From: Trebonia sp963836195
GTDB taxonomy: Bacteria > Actinomycetota > Actinomycetes > Streptosporangiales > Streptosporangiaceae
DNA length: 64,000 nucleotides
Assembly (NCBI GenBank): GCA_963836195.1
Contig: CAWIIX010000025.1
Span: 134,948 to 198,947, forward strand
Reading direction: 5' to 3'
Shown here: in pieces, positions 20,183 to 30,701 of the stretch
Layout: the number at the start of each line of letters is the position of its first letter
How positions within the stretch are numbered: the first letter of the stretch is position 1
The notes under the pieces: generated by a model
The model's input: only the letters and a program-made list of their open reading frames with translations
The model's database searches: none
What the model was told of the DNA's origin: nothing
Position numbers and translations under genes: made by a program

Positions 20183-21346
20183 ATGGCGGACTACGGCGGC
20201 TACCAGACCGAGATTTACTTCGCCGGCCTGAGCGGGGTCGTGCCCGACTACCCGATGGACTTCGCCGGCTGGGAGACGCGGGCCGCGCACGCGCTGCCGC
20301 CGTCGGTGCTGTCCTACGTGGCCGGCGGGGCGGGCGACGAGGCCACCCAGCGGGCGAACGTCAGCGCGTTCGCCCGGTGGGGGCTGATGCCGAGGATGTT
20401 CGTCGGCGCCACCAAGCGCGACCTGTCGGTCGAGCTGTTCGGCCTGACGCTGCCCTCGCCGCTGTTCATGGCGCCGGTGGGGGTAATCGGGCTGTGCTGC
20501 CAGGACGGCCACGGCGACCTCGCGACCGCGCGGGCGGCGGCGGTCACCGGCGTGCCGATGGTCGCCTCGACCCTGACCGTGGACCCGATGGAGGAGGTGG
20601 CGGCCGCGTTCGGCGGCACCCCGGGGTTCTTCCAGCTCTACACCCCGACCGACAGGGAACTGGCCGAGAGCCTGGTCAGGCGGGCGGAGGCAGCCGGGTT
20701 CAAGGGCATCGTGGTCACGCTGGACACCTGGATCACCGGCTGGCGTCCGCGTGACCTCGCCGTCAGCAACTTCCCCCAGCTGCGCGGTCACTGCCTGGCG
20801 AACTACTTCACCGACCCGGTCTTCCGCAAGCTGCTCGGCCAGGACCCCGAACAGGATCTCGGCGCCGCCATCCTCAAGTGGGCGCAGGTGTTCGGTAACC
20901 CGCTGACCTGGGATGACCTGCCGTGGCTGCGCTCGATCAGCACGCTGCCGCTGATCGTCAAGGGCATCTGCCACCCCGACGACGCTCGGCGCGCCATCGA
21001 CGGCGGGGTGGACGGCATCTACTGCTCGAACCACGGCGGACGCCAGGCCAACGGCGGGCTGCCCGCCCTGGACGCGCTGCCCGGCATCGTCGAGGCGGCC
21101 GGCGACGTCCCGGTCCTGTTCGACTCCGGCGTCCGCTCCGGCGCCGACGTCATCAAGGCGCTCGCCCTCGGCGCCTCCGCCGTCGGCATCGGCCGCCCCT
21201 ACGCCTACGGCCTGGCCATCGGCGGCGCCGCGGGCGCCATCCACGTGCTGCGCTCTATCCTGGCCGAGGCGGACCTGATCATGGCGGTCGACGGCTACCC
21301 CACACTCGCCGACCTCACCCCCGACGCCCTGCGCCGAGTTGGCTAA
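20183..21346 (+). CDS. Lactate 2-monooxygenase (FMN-dependent alpha-hydroxy acid oxidase family)
   Basis: Lactate monooxygenase converts L-lactate and O2 to acetate, CO2 and water. The 387-residue protein follows the mycobacterial enzyme closely: LPPSVLSYVAGGAGDEATQR, WGLMPRM, FMAPVGVIGLC, GFFQLYTPTDRELAESLV, VTLDTWITGWRPRDL, the FMN/catalytic segment YCSNHGGRQANGG, and DSGVRSGADVIKALALGASAVGIGRPYAYG. His and Arg of the SNHGGRQ motif are the expected catalytic residues. The ATG at 20183 gives MADYGGYQTEIYF, matching the family start. Other alpha-hydroxy acids are possible substrates. Confidence 0.88.
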   Translation: MADYGGYQTEIYFAGLSGVVPDYPMDFAGWETRAAHALPPSVLSYVAGGAGDEATQRANVSAFARWGLMPRMFVGATKRDLSVELFGLTLPSPLFMAPVGVIGLCCQDGHGDLATARAAAVTGVPMVASTLTVDPMEEVAAAFGGTPGFFQLYTPTDRELAESLVRRAEAAGFKGIVVTLDTWITGWRPRDLAVSNFPQLRGHCLANYFTDPVFRKLLGQDPEQDLGAAILKWAQVFGNPLTWDDLPWLRSISTLPLIVKGICHPDDARRAIDGGVDGIYCSNHGGRQANGGLPALDALPGIVEAAGDVPVLFDSGVRSGADVIKALALGASAVGIGRPYAYGLAIGGAAGAIHVLRSILAEADLIMAVDGYPTLADLTPDALRRVG

Positions 21347-21430
21347 ACCCCGGTGGGATGCTCCCGCGAGCCAAAGCGGCCTCAAGCGCGCGGTTGGCCG
21401 GGGGCCGGGTAGGGAGCGGGGGATGATTGC

Positions 21431-22438
21431 ATGAAGATCACGGTTGCCGGGGCCGGGGCGATGGGCTGCCGATTCGGCGCGGCGCTGTTCGAGGCCGGCC
21501 ACCACGTCACGCTGCTCGACGGGTGGCGGGAGCACGTGACCGCGATCAACAAGGCCGGCCTGCGGGTCACCGACGCGACCGGCACGAGAACGCTGGCGGT
21601 GCCCGCTGTTTTCTTGGCCCCGCCCGCCCACCCCACTCCCGAGCCCGCCCACCCCGGCGGCCCGGCCGACCTGGTGATCGTGTTCGCGAAGGCGACGGCG
21701 ACCGCAGCCGTGGCCGCCGCCGCGACCGCGACCGGCGCGATTGGGCCGTCCACCCTGGTCCTGACGCTGCAGAACGGCCTCGGCAACATCGAGGCGCTGC
21801 TCGCCCACGTGCCTGCGAGTCGACTGCTGGCGGGCACGACGACGCTCGGCACCGAACTGCTCGGGCCGGGGCATATCCGGGCGCTCGGGTCGGGCGAGAC
21901 CGTGCTCGGCCCGCTGCCGGGGGCCGACGGCGGCGTTGCGACCGAGCCCGCCGAGCGGATCGCGCTCGCGCTCTACGGCGCCGGGATCTCGGTCCGCACC
22001 GCGCCCAGCGCGCTGGAGGTGATCTGGGCCAAGGTCGCGTTCAACTGCGTGATGAACAGCCTCTGCTCGATCGCCTCGATCCCGGTGTCGGCGCTGGCCC
22101 GTTACGACGGGTTCGACGCGCTCGCCGGGTCCGTCCTCGACGAGGTCGCGGCGGTGGCGCGGGCCGAGGGCGTGACCGTGGACCCGGCGGCGGCGCTGCG
22201 GCTGATGCGAGCGCAGTTCGACCCGTCGGCGTCCGGCGACCATCTCGCGTCCATGCTGCAGGACCTGATGAACGGCCGCCCGACCGAGATCGCGCACCTC
22301 AACGGCGCGATCGCGGCCCGCGCGGCCGCCCGCGGCGTCGACGCGCCGGTGAACACCACCGTCAGCAGGCTGATCGGGCTGCTCGAGGCGACCTGGACCG
22401 GGCGAGTGAACCGCCTGCACCCGGAGACGCCCGAGTAA
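21431..22438 (+). CDS. 2-dehydropantoate 2-reductase (ApbA/PanE-like)
   Basis: NADPH-dependent reductase family that makes pantoate for coenzyme A. 335 residues. The Rossmann motif VAGAGAMGCRFGAAL is at the N-terminus, LTLQNGLGNIEAL in the middle, and the C-terminal helical domain has the catalytic-lysine region VIWAKVAFNCVMNSLCSI and HLASMLQDLMNGRPTEIAHLNGAI. The start ATG at 21431 lies 84 bp after the monooxygenase gene on the same strand. Actinomycetes often carry several paralogues, so pantoate synthesis is likely but not proven. Confidence 0.88.
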   Translation: MKITVAGAGAMGCRFGAALFEAGHHVTLLDGWREHVTAINKAGLRVTDATGTRTLAVPAVFLAPPAHPTPEPAHPGGPADLVIVFAKATATAAVAAAATATGAIGPSTLVLTLQNGLGNIEALLAHVPASRLLAGTTTLGTELLGPGHIRALGSGETVLGPLPGADGGVATEPAERIALALYGAGISVRTAPSALEVIWAKVAFNCVMNSLCSIASIPVSALARYDGFDALAGSVLDEVAAVARAEGVTVDPAAALRLMRAQFDPSASGDHLASMLQDLMNGRPTEIAHLNGAIAARAAARGVDAPVNTTVSRLIGLLEATWTGRVNRLHPETPE

Positions 22439-22508
22439 CCGCCGTCCGCCAGTCGCGGGCGCCGGGCGCCCGGCGGCTAAGCCGAGGGGCGCGACGCCAG
22501 CGCGCGGT

Positions 22509-23939
22509 CTAGCGGCCGGCGCCCGGGTTCGCCGCCATGACGCCGGGCCGGCCGGTCCGGTCGTTGCCCTCGGGCCGCGGCTCGGGACGGCGACGGCCGG
22601 GGAGGCTGAAGCGCATGACCGTGCCCCCGCCGGGGGCGGGATCCGCCGTCACCATCCCGCCGTGGCCAAGCGCGATCTCGCGGACGACCGCGAGGCCGAG
22701 GCCGGCCCCGGGGGCGGACCGGGAGGACGTGGCCCGGTAGAAGCGGTCGAAGATGAACGGCAGGTCGTCGGGGTCGATGCCGGGGCCGTGGTCGCGCACG
22801 GTGAGCTCCCCGTCGGCCAGCCTGACCTCGATCGGCCCCTCGGGCGGGCCGAACTTGGCCGCGTTGTCGAGCAGGTTCTTGACCGCCACCCGGAGCCGGT
22901 CGGCGCTGGCGTTGACCGTGCACGGGCCCAGGTCGGCGTCGAACTCCGTATTCGGCCAGTCGCGCCGGGCGGCGTCGAGGGCGTCGGACGTCACCGCGTC
23001 GAACCGGATCTGGGAGCGCTCCCGCTCCAGGGGCTCGCCCCGGGCCAGGTCGGTGACGCTGACGACCAGGCGGCTGAGCTCCTCGACCTGGTCGGCGACG
23101 CGGGTGAGGACCTCGTTGCGCTCGGCGGCGGGCATCTCCGGGTGCTCGAGGAGCACGTCGGCGTTGATGCGGAGGCTGGCGAGCGGGGTCCTGAGCTCGT
23201 GGCTGGCGTCGCTGACCAGCCGCCGCTGCGCGTCCAGCGACCGCTGCAGCGCGCCCAGCATGGCGTTGAACGACATCGCGAGCCGGCCGAGCTCGTCCCG
23301 GCGCCGCACTTCGACCCGCCTGCCCGGGTCGCCGGTCAGCGTGACCTCCTCGGCCACGCCGGCCAGCCGGGCGACCGGCGCGAGCCCGGCCCGGGCCACC
23401 GCCCAGCCGAGCAGGGTGGCCGAGAGCACGCCGACCACGCTGAGCACGGCGAGCATGGTGCCGATGCGCGAGACCTCCTGATCGGTCGAGGTCGTCGCCT
23501 CGGCCACCTGGATGGCGAGGCCGGGGGCGATCTGCTCGGTGTACACCATCGCCCTGACGTCGTTGATCCTGGAGAAGGAGTAGAACGAGTCCTCCTTGCC
23601 GCCCGCTACCGCGACAGCGGCCGGGCTCGGCGTGAGCAGGTGCAGGTCGCCCGGCGGGGCCCAGACCTGGCCGTCCGCCGTGACGACCTGGGTGTAGGTG
23701 AGGTTCGCGAACCCGCCGGTCGAGTGCGGCGGCACCCAGCCGTTCGGTATGTGCCCGTGGTAGTGCAGCGCGTCGCGGACGACGCTGTCGGCCCGGCCCG
23801 CGATCTCCTGGCGCACCTGGTTCTGCAGGTCGGTCCGGATCGCCAGGAACGCGACGGCGGTGATCGCGAGCGCCACCGCCGCCACCGCGCCGCCCGCGAC
23901 GAGGATGAACCGGGCCTTCAGCGTGAGCCGGATCCTCAT
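22509..23939 (-). CDS. Sensor histidine kinase, MprB-like
   Basis: 476 residues. A membrane helix near residues 12-32, an outer sensor region of about 130 residues and a second helix (GTMLAVLSVVGVLSATLLGWAVA) precede HAMP and the H-box VSDASHELRTPLASLRI. The catalytic domain shows NLLDNAAKFG, VRDHGPGID, FDRFYRA and APGAGLGLAVVREIALGHGG. The ATG overlaps the regulator stop (ATGA), so the pair is coupled. It resembles the stress-responsive MprB group; the actual signal is unknown. Confidence 0.92.
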   Translation of the reverse strand: MRIRLTLKARFILVAGGAVAAVALAITAVAFLAIRTDLQNQVRQEIAGRADSVVRDALHYHGHIPNGWVPPHSTGGFANLTYTQVVTADGQVWAPPGDLHLLTPSPAAVAVAGGKEDSFYSFSRINDVRAMVYTEQIAPGLAIQVAEATTSTDQEVSRIGTMLAVLSVVGVLSATLLGWAVARAGLAPVARLAGVAEEVTLTGDPGRRVEVRRRDELGRLAMSFNAMLGALQRSLDAQRRLVSDASHELRTPLASLRINADVLLEHPEMPAAERNEVLTRVADQVEELSRLVVSVTDLARGEPLERERSQIRFDAVTSDALDAARRDWPNTEFDADLGPCTVNASADRLRVAVKNLLDNAAKFGPPEGPIEVRLADGELTVRDHGPGIDPDDLPFIFDRFYRATSSRSAPGAGLGLAVVREIALGHGGMVTADPAPGGGTVMRFSLPGRRRPEPRPEGNDRTGRPGVMAANPGAGR

Positions 23940-24613
23940 TGCGCGGCCCGCAGCACGTAGCCGACGCCGCGCACGTTATGCACCAGCCGCGGTCGCCCCT
24001 CGGCCTCGAGCTTGCGGCGGAGGAAGGCCACGAACACCTGCAGCGCGTTGGAGGCGGGGGCCTCGCCGTAGCCCCAGACCCGGTCCATGATCATGTCGTA
24101 CCCGAGCACCTGCTCGGCGTTGCGGACGAGCAGCTCGAGCAGGGAGAACTCGATCTTGGTGAAGCTGAGCTCGGCGCCGCCCCGGCGGACCGTCCGGGCG
24201 GTCAGGTCGAGCGTCAGGTCGGCGTAGCCGACCACGTCGCGGGGCGGCTGCGCGCGGCGCAGCAGCGCGTTCATCCGGGCCACCAGCTCGCGCAGCGCGA
24301 ACGGCTTGACCAGGTAGTCGTCGGCGCCCGCGTCCAGGCCCGCCACCCGGTCATCGACCGTGTCGCGGGCGGTCAGCACCAGGACCGGCGTGCCATCCCC
24401 GCGATCGCGCAGGGCGCGGCAGGCGCCGAGCCCGTCGAGCATCGGCATGAGCACGTCGAGGATGATCAGGTCGACCGGCGACTTGGCGACCGACTTCAGC
24501 GCCTCCGCCCCGTTGACCGCCGTCGCGACCTCATAGCCGGCGTAGCCGAGGGCCCGGCGGAGCGAGTCACGCACGTCGGCGTCATCGTCCACGACCAGCA
24601 CTCTTGTCTCCAT
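23936..24613 (-). CDS. OmpR-family response regulator, MprA-like
   Basis: 225 residues, complete. The receiver has VLVVDDDADVRDSLRRAL, LIILDVLMPMLDG with the phosphoacceptor Asp, and LDAGADDYLVKPFALREL. The winged helix includes LSFTKIEFSLLELLVRN and RLVHNVRGVGYVLR. It is co-transcribed with the kinase and preceded by an 11-bp tandem repeat that is a likely self-binding site. Confidence 0.93.
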   Translation of the reverse strand: METRVLVVDDDADVRDSLRRALGYAGYEVATAVNGAEALKSVAKSPVDLIILDVLMPMLDGLGACRALRDRGDGTPVLVLTARDTVDDRVAGLDAGADDYLVKPFALRELVARMNALLRRAQPPRDVVGYADLTLDLTARTVRRGGAELSFTKIEFSLLELLVRNAEQVLGYDMIMDRVWGYGEAPASNALQVFVAFLRRKLEAEGRPRLVHNVRGVGYVLRAAQ

Positions 24614-24636
24614 ACCGAACGAGTTAACCTGAGGAT

Positions 24637-24658
24637 CTTTAGAGTTTCTTTAGAGTTG
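24637..24658. promoter_or_regulatory. Tandem 11-bp repeat TCTTTAGAGTT before the regulator gene
   Basis: Two perfect adjacent copies of TCTTTAGAGTT (24637-24647 and 24648-24658) lie 24 bp upstream of the regulator ATG at 24613. Direct repeats with an 11-bp period are the standard target layout of OmpR/PhoB-type regulators. It sits between that gene and the divergent phosphatase gene at 24716, so it may also control the ComA operon (inference). Confidence 0.6.
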
Positions 24659-24715
24659 GCTGAAGTCGTTTACATTTTCATCGTTCTTTAACACTGACTG
24701 GCCAAGCTGCCTGGC

Positions 24716-25405
24716 ATGGACCACCAGAGCAGCCCGGCCGACCCGCGCCCCGAACCCGCCCTATGGCTGGTCAGGCACGGCGAGTCGACCTGGAACGTCG
24801 CGGGCCTGGCCCAGGGGCACAACGACCGGGCGGAGCTGACCGACCGCGGCCTGACCCAGGCGTCCGACGCCGCCCGGCCGTTCCGCGACCGCACGATCCG
24901 CGCTATCTACGCCAGCGACCTGCGCCGCGCGCGGCAGACCGCCGCCGCCTTCGCGGCGGTGCTCGGGCTGCCGGTCTTCGCCGACGCACGACTGCGGGAG
25001 CGGTCACTTGGCGTGCTCGAGGGACTTCCCTCCGCTACGATCGGCGCGTCGGTAACCGGCCTGGACGAGGGCCGGGTGGCCGATCCTGACGTGCGACCGG
25101 ACGGTGGCGAGTCCGTGCGCGACCTCTACCGGCGCGCGGCCGAGTTCATCGACGAGCTCGCAGCCGCGGTCGATGACGACGACGACGGAGACGTGGTGGT
25201 CGTCGCCCACGGCGGCACCGTGCGGGTGCTTGAGGCGTACCTGAGCGGCATCCCCGCTGATCAGATGGGCTGGGGCGCGGTCCAGAACGCCACCGCGGTG
25301 CGGATTCCCGACTTCCGCGCGCGGCTGCCGGGCCACCCGCGCCCTCGCTCCATCTCCCCCGACCCCCAGCACATGCTCAACCACTCTCAAGGAGGCACCC
25401 GATGA
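24716..25405 (+). CDS. Histidine phosphatase (phosphoglycerate-mutase-like)
   Basis: 229 residues of the histidine phosphatase superfamily. The catalytic motif LVRHGES has the phosphoacceptor His21, with SDLRRARQTAAAF, an ERSLGVLEG segment and the second histidine in VVVAHGGTVRVLEAYL. An acidic run near residues 156-161 is odd. It opens a compact operon: its TGA overlaps the ATG of the phosphosulfolactate synthase gene. Dephosphorylating that enzyme's product, as the unrelated ComB does in archaea, is an attractive but unproven role. Sugar-phosphate or cobalamin-pathway phosphatases are alternatives. Confidence 0.88.
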   Translation: MDHQSSPADPRPEPALWLVRHGESTWNVAGLAQGHNDRAELTDRGLTQASDAARPFRDRTIRAIYASDLRRARQTAAAFAAVLGLPVFADARLRERSLGVLEGLPSATIGASVTGLDEGRVADPDVRPDGGESVRDLYRRAAEFIDELAAAVDDDDDGDVVVVAHGGTVRVLEAYLSGIPADQMGWGAVQNATAVRIPDFRARLPGHPRPRSISPDPQHMLNHSQGGTR

Positions 25406-26172
25406 TCCGGACCGCGCTAACCCTGCCCGAGCGGGCCGCCAAGCCCCGTCAGTCCGGCCTGACGATGGTGATCGACGGCGGCGTCCCGCTCGGCCTGTTC
25501 ACCGACCAGATCGAGCTCGGGGCCGAGTACATCGACTACGTCAAGTTCGGCTGGGGCACCTCGATCGTCACCAACTGCCTGCGCCAGAAGATCGAGGTGC
25601 TCGCCCACCACGGGGTCGGCTTCTACTTCGGCGGCACGCTATTCGAGAAGTTCGCGCTGCAGGGGCAGTTCGAGGACTTCCGGCGGTTCTGCCAGGACTA
25701 CGGCGCCACCCACGTCGAGGCGTCCAACGGCACGATCGACATGTCCAACTCCGAGAAGGCCGGTTACATCCGTAAACTCGCGGGCGACTTCGAGGTCGTG
25801 TCCGAGGTCGGCTTCAAGGACTCCGGCAAGTCGGAGATGCAGCCGCCGAGCGAGTGGATCGCCGCCATCGCCGAGGACCTCGACGCCGGCGCCACGCTGG
25901 TGACGCTGGAGGCGAGGGAGAGCGGCAGCTCCGGCATCTGCCGGCCGGACGGCGAGCTCCGCTACGGCCTGCTCGAGGACATCCTGCACGGCGGCGTCTC
26001 GGTCGACAAGCTGCTCATCGAGGCGCCCAACACCGAGCTGCAGGCGCACCTGATCACACGGATCGGGCCGGACGTGAACCTCGGCAACGTCCCCGCGGCG
26101 GGCGTCATCGGGCTGGAGACGCTCCGCCTGGGGCTCCGGTCGGACACGCTGACCGTCTTCGAGGGGAGGTAA
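25402..26172 (+). CDS. comA: Phosphosulfolactate synthase (ComA family)
   Basis: ComA adds sulfite to PEP to give 2-phospho-3-sulfolactate, the first step of coenzyme M synthesis in methanogens. This 256-residue protein keeps the barrel motifs: DYVKFGWGTS (45-54), GGTLFE (77-82), EASNGT (106-111), SEVGFK (134-139) with the Lys after EVG, EARESG (170-175), EAPN (207-210), VNLGN (225-229) and GLRSDT (244-249). The start follows GGAGG and overlaps the phosphatase stop. ComA relatives also occur in bacteria without coenzyme M and in plants (HSA32), so the product here is open. No ComC, ComD or ComE is nearby. Confidence 0.82.
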   Translation: MIRTALTLPERAAKPRQSGLTMVIDGGVPLGLFTDQIELGAEYIDYVKFGWGTSIVTNCLRQKIEVLAHHGVGFYFGGTLFEKFALQGQFEDFRRFCQDYGATHVEASNGTIDMSNSEKAGYIRKLAGDFEVVSEVGFKDSGKSEMQPPSEWIAAIAEDLDAGATLVTLEARESGSSGICRPDGELRYGLLEDILHGGVSVDKLLIEAPNTELQAHLITRIGPDVNLGNVPAAGVIGLETLRLGLRSDTLTVFEGR

Positions 26173-26175
26173 TCC

Positions 26176-26580
26176 GTGCGCACCACCTCCGACGCGTTCC
26201 ACCTGGCGGTGCCCACCCACGACCTCGACGCGGCTCAGGACTTCTACGTGACCAGGCTGGGCTGCAAGCTCGCCCGCCGGTACGCCGACCGGATCACCCT
26301 CGACTTCTTCGGCGACCAGGTGGTCTGCCACCTGGTCGAGGGGCGCGAGCCGGCCAAGCCCGGCAGCCTCTACCCGAACCACTTCGGGGTGACGTTCCGC
26401 GCGGCGGCGGACTTCGAGGCCCTGCACGCGTGCGCGATCGCCAGGAAGATCCCGTTCTACCACGACCTGTCGCGGCGGTTCGAGGGCCTGGTCGAGGAGC
26501 ACCGGACGTTCGTGCTGATCGACCCGACCGGGAACCTGCTCGAGTTCAAGCACTACAACGACCCGCGAATGATGTACTGA
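26176..26580 (+). CDS. VOC-family protein (glyoxalase/dioxygenase-like)
   Basis: 134 residues built from two beta-alpha-beta-beta-beta modules. FHLAVPTHDLDAAQDFYVTRLG starts the first with a likely metal His; NHFGVTFRAAADFEAL starts the second; FVLIDPTGNLLEFKHYND carries the usual Glu ligand. It may be a metal-dependent lyase, isomerase, epimerase or dioxygenase. The GTG start lies 3 bases after the ComA stop, so its substrate may well be linked to the ComA product. Function unknown. Confidence 0.83.
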   Translation: MRTTSDAFHLAVPTHDLDAAQDFYVTRLGCKLARRYADRITLDFFGDQVVCHLVEGREPAKPGSLYPNHFGVTFRAAADFEALHACAIARKIPFYHDLSRRFEGLVEEHRTFVLIDPTGNLLEFKHYNDPRMMY

Positions 26581-26588
26581 CCGGACGG

Positions 26589-28117
26589 ATGGCTACCTTG
26601 ATACGCGATTGGATCGAGCAGGCGGCCGCCTGCCACGGCGCCGACCTGTGCCTGGCGGACGCGCGCGGGCCGGCCGCGCTCAGCTACGCCGGGCTGCGCG
26701 ACACCGTGCGCGACGTGGAGCGACGGCTGGACGCGGCCGGGCTGGCGCCCGGGGCCAGGATCGTGGTCCGGCTGGGCGAGCCCGTCGAGTACGCGACCGC
26801 GCTGGTGGCGATCGTGGCGGCCGGGCGGGTGGCCGTCCCGCTTGACCCGGCCGCGCCCGACACCGACGTCGCCCGGGTGCTCGGCGTGGCCCAGCCGGCC
26901 GCCGTCGTCTACCGGGTGGACGCCGCGCCCGGTGGCGGCGCGCGTGACCTGACCGGCGAAGCCACGCGACCGTTCGGCAAAACCGAATTTGACTTTGACG
27001 TCATTGACCCCGTTGACCCGGTCGGGGCGGCCGCCACCGCCCCGGGCCCGCCTCCCGCCGCGACCGGGGGCGGTCCGGCCGCCGGCGGGATCTTCCTCTG
27101 CACCAGCGGCACCACCGGGACGCCGAAGGGGATCCTGCTCCGCGAGGAGCAGCTCGCGCACGTGGCGTCCAGCGTGGTCGAGGCCCACCGGCTCGGCCGC
27201 CGCGACCGCGGCTACTGCTCGCTGCCCCTCTTCCACGTCAACGCCGAGGTGGTCGGCGTGCTCGCCACCCTCCGGGCGGGGGCGTACCTCGCGCTCGACC
27301 GCAAGTTCAGCAGGCGCGGCTTCTGGCCGATGATCGGCGAGCGCGGCATCACCTGGATCAACGCGGTCCCCGCGATCATCTCGATCCTGGCGATCGAGCC
27401 GCCCGCCGACCGCCCGGCCGCCCTGCGGTTCGTCCGGTCGGCGTCGGCGCCGCTGCCGCTGGCCTCGCTCCAGCGGTTCGAGGCGGCGCTCGGCGTGCCG
27501 GTGGTGGAGACCTACGGGATGACCGAGGCGGCCAGCATGATCACCGCGAACCCGGTCGACGGGCCGCGCAAGCAGGGGTCGGCCGGGCGGCCGGCCGGGT
27601 CGCAGGTCAAGATCGAGCTCCCCGACGGCGGGAGCGCCGGGCCGGGCGAGGTCGGCCGGGTCCGGATCAGGGGCGCGGGCGTGATCGCGGGCTACGACAG
27701 CGGCGGCCGGCCCGGCGTGATCGACGCCGACGGCTGGCTCGACACCAGCGACCTCGGCTACCTGGACGCCGACGGCTACCTGTTCCTGGTCGGCCGGGCC
27801 GACGACGTGATCAACCGGGGCGGCGAGAAGATCTACCCCCGGGAGATCGAGGAGATCCTGCTCGCCCAGCCCGGCGTCCGCTCGGCCGCCGTGGTCGGCG
27901 CGGCCGACGTGGTGCTCGGCGAACGGCCGGTCGCGTACGTGGTGACGGACGCGGCCGCGGCGGCGGCCGAGGTCGAGGCGGCGCTGCGCGAGGTCTGCGC
28001 CGCCCGGCTGCCGCGGCACAAGCAGCCGAGCGAGTTCTGCCTGGTGGCGGAGATGCCGCTCGGGCCGACGGGGAAGATCTCCCGGCGGCAGCTGAAGGAC
28101 CTGGTGAGTTCGCGGCC

Positions 28118-28121
<4 letters not shown>
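26589..28121 (+). CDS. AMP-binding acyl-CoA synthetase-like ligase
   Basis: 510 residues of the ANL superfamily. The phosphate loop TSGTTGTPKG is at 172-181, YGMTEA at 309-314, DTSDLGYLDADGYLFLVGR further on, RADDVINRGGEKIYP as the hinge, and the catalytic Lys in GPTGKISR near 496. It would activate a carboxylic acid with ATP and pass it to CoA or another thiol. SLPLFHVNAE and the Pro/Gly-rich insert before the loop resemble oxalyl-CoA/short-acid ligases. It starts 8 bases after the VOC gene, and its TGA overlaps the acyltransferase GTG. The substrate is unknown; sulfolactate or a derivative is conceivable. Confidence 0.88.
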
Positions 28122-29374
<1,253 letters not shown>

Positions 29375-29378
<4 letters not shown>

Positions 29379-30268
29379 AGCTCCGTGGGCGACGCATCAT
29401 GATGGGCCGCTTCCTCATGCTGATCACGGCGTTCGTCGTGACCCTCGGCGGGGGGACGTTCGCGGGGATGCACATCATCAGCGCGGGCGCGCGCCAGTCG
29501 ACCACGACCACCTACTCGATGAAGGTCGGCAGCGTCACCAGGCAGTACGAGGTCATCGCGCCCACCGCCACGCTGTCGAAGTCGGCCCCGATCGTGGTCG
29601 TGCTCGGCGGGGCCGGCGCCACCACCAGCAACGAGATCGCCCGGGACGACTTCCTGCCCGCCGTCAACGACGACAAGGCCGAGCTCGTCTACCCGGTGGC
29701 GATCAACAAGTCGTGGAACGCGATCGGCTGCTGCGACGCCGCGGCCGCGGAGAACGTCAACGACGTCGGGTTCATCGAGGCACTCGTCCCCAAGATCGAT
29801 CCGGGGCGCACCAGGCCCGTCTACGTCATCGGCTACAGCAACGGCGGGCGGCTGGCCTACCGCCTCGCCTGCACCGACCCGACGCTGTTCGACGGCATGG
29901 TGGCGCTGAAGGCCGACCCGATGCCGGGCTGCGTGGTCACCAAGCCGGAGAACATCCTCGTGTTCTCCTCGCTGAACGACAAGTTCGTCCCCTACAAGCC
30001 CGGGGAGAAGGGCGAGGAGTCGCCGCCGGCCACGGTTCAGATCGCCCGGCTGCAGGCGGACCTGAAGTGCTCGAGCAAGCCGACCGTGGTCACGCACGGC
30101 ACGATGTCCCTCAGCACGTGGTCCTGCGCCAACGGGAAGACGCTCGAGTGGGCGCTGTATCAGACCGGAGGCCACAACATCCCCGACCCCGACGGCAGCA
30201 CCCCCGGCGCCCTGCCGCTGATCTTGTCCTTCATCGCCAAAACGACGCCGGCCCCGGTGTCGGGCTGA
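29375..30268 (+). CDS. Membrane-anchored alpha/beta-hydrolase (PHB-depolymerase/LpqC-like esterase)
   Basis: 297 residues. An N-terminal positive stretch and helix (FLMLITAFVVTLGGGTFAGM) act as signal anchor or signal peptide. The extracellular hydrolase has PIVVVLGGAG, the nucleophile elbow GYSNGG (Ser155), a likely catalytic Asp in SSLNDKFVPY (Asp202) and His267 in GGHNIPD. Cys pairs (CCDA, CTDP, CVVT, CSS, CAN) suggest disulfides outside the cell. It matches feruloyl-esterase/PHB-depolymerase-like lipoproteins, though no lipobox Cys is seen. It is the last gene of the coupled operon; it may cut or trim the exported acyl product. Confidence 0.82.
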
Positions 30269-30384
30269 GGGCACCGGGCCGGCGCGGGTACCAGCAGGGA
30301 CGAAACCGTCAGTAACCACTCAGCGACACGCAAGGGGGCGCTTGCAGCTTGTTAATCGCTTACGAGTTCGCGCCCGGTCCGCCC

Positions 30385-30390
30385 TAGGAT
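30385..30390 (+). promoter_or_regulatory. Putative -10 element for leaderless gatC transcript
   Basis: TAGGAT lies exactly seven bases before the ATG at 30398, the spacing expected when transcription begins at the start codon. Leaderless genes are common in actinomycetes. A GGAG-like sequence between the two makes the call uncertain. Confidence 0.45.
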
Positions 30391-30397
30391 GGAGCGC

Positions 30398-30691
30398 ATG
30401 CCCATTACCCGCGACGAGGTCGCTCACCTGGCCCGGCTGTCCAGGCTCGCGCTCAGCGACGAAGAGCTCGACCACCTTGCCCCGCAGCTCGACCAGATCA
30501 TCTCGTCGGTCGCGCAGGTGCAGGAGGTCGCGGCGGACGGAATCCCGCCGACCACGCAGGCGACCGGCATTGACAACGTTTACCGCGACGACGAGCCCGT
30601 GCCCTGCCTGACGCCGGAGCAGGCGCTGAGCGGGGCGCCCGCCGTCGAGCTGCAGCGGTTCAAGGTGCCGAGGATCCTGGTCGAGGAGTGA
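30398..30691 (+). CDS. gatC: Asp/Glu-tRNA amidotransferase subunit GatC
   Basis: 97 residues. GatC holds GatA and GatB together in the complex that turns Glu-tRNA(Gln) or Asp-tRNA(Asn) into the amidated form. It begins MPITRDEVAHLARLSRLAL and contains LAPQLDQIISSVAQVQEV and VPCLTPEQALSGAPA, all standard. ATG at 30398 gives the usual N-terminus; another ATG three codons upstream (30389) is less likely. gatA starts 10 bases downstream. Confidence 0.95.
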   Translation: MPITRDEVAHLARLSRLALSDEELDHLAPQLDQIISSVAQVQEVAADGIPPTTQATGIDNVYRDDEPVPCLTPEQALSGAPAVELQRFKVPRILVEE

Positions 30692-30701
30692 GGGGGACCC
30701 G

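Noticed and set aside
20037..20231. Short Arg-rich plus-strand frame before the monooxygenase gene
   Set aside because: No recognisable domain, overlaps the start of a well-supported gene and looks like random GC-rich sequence.
24716..25405. Calling the histidine phosphatase ComB
   Set aside because: ComB belongs to a different protein family; only a functional replacement can be suggested.
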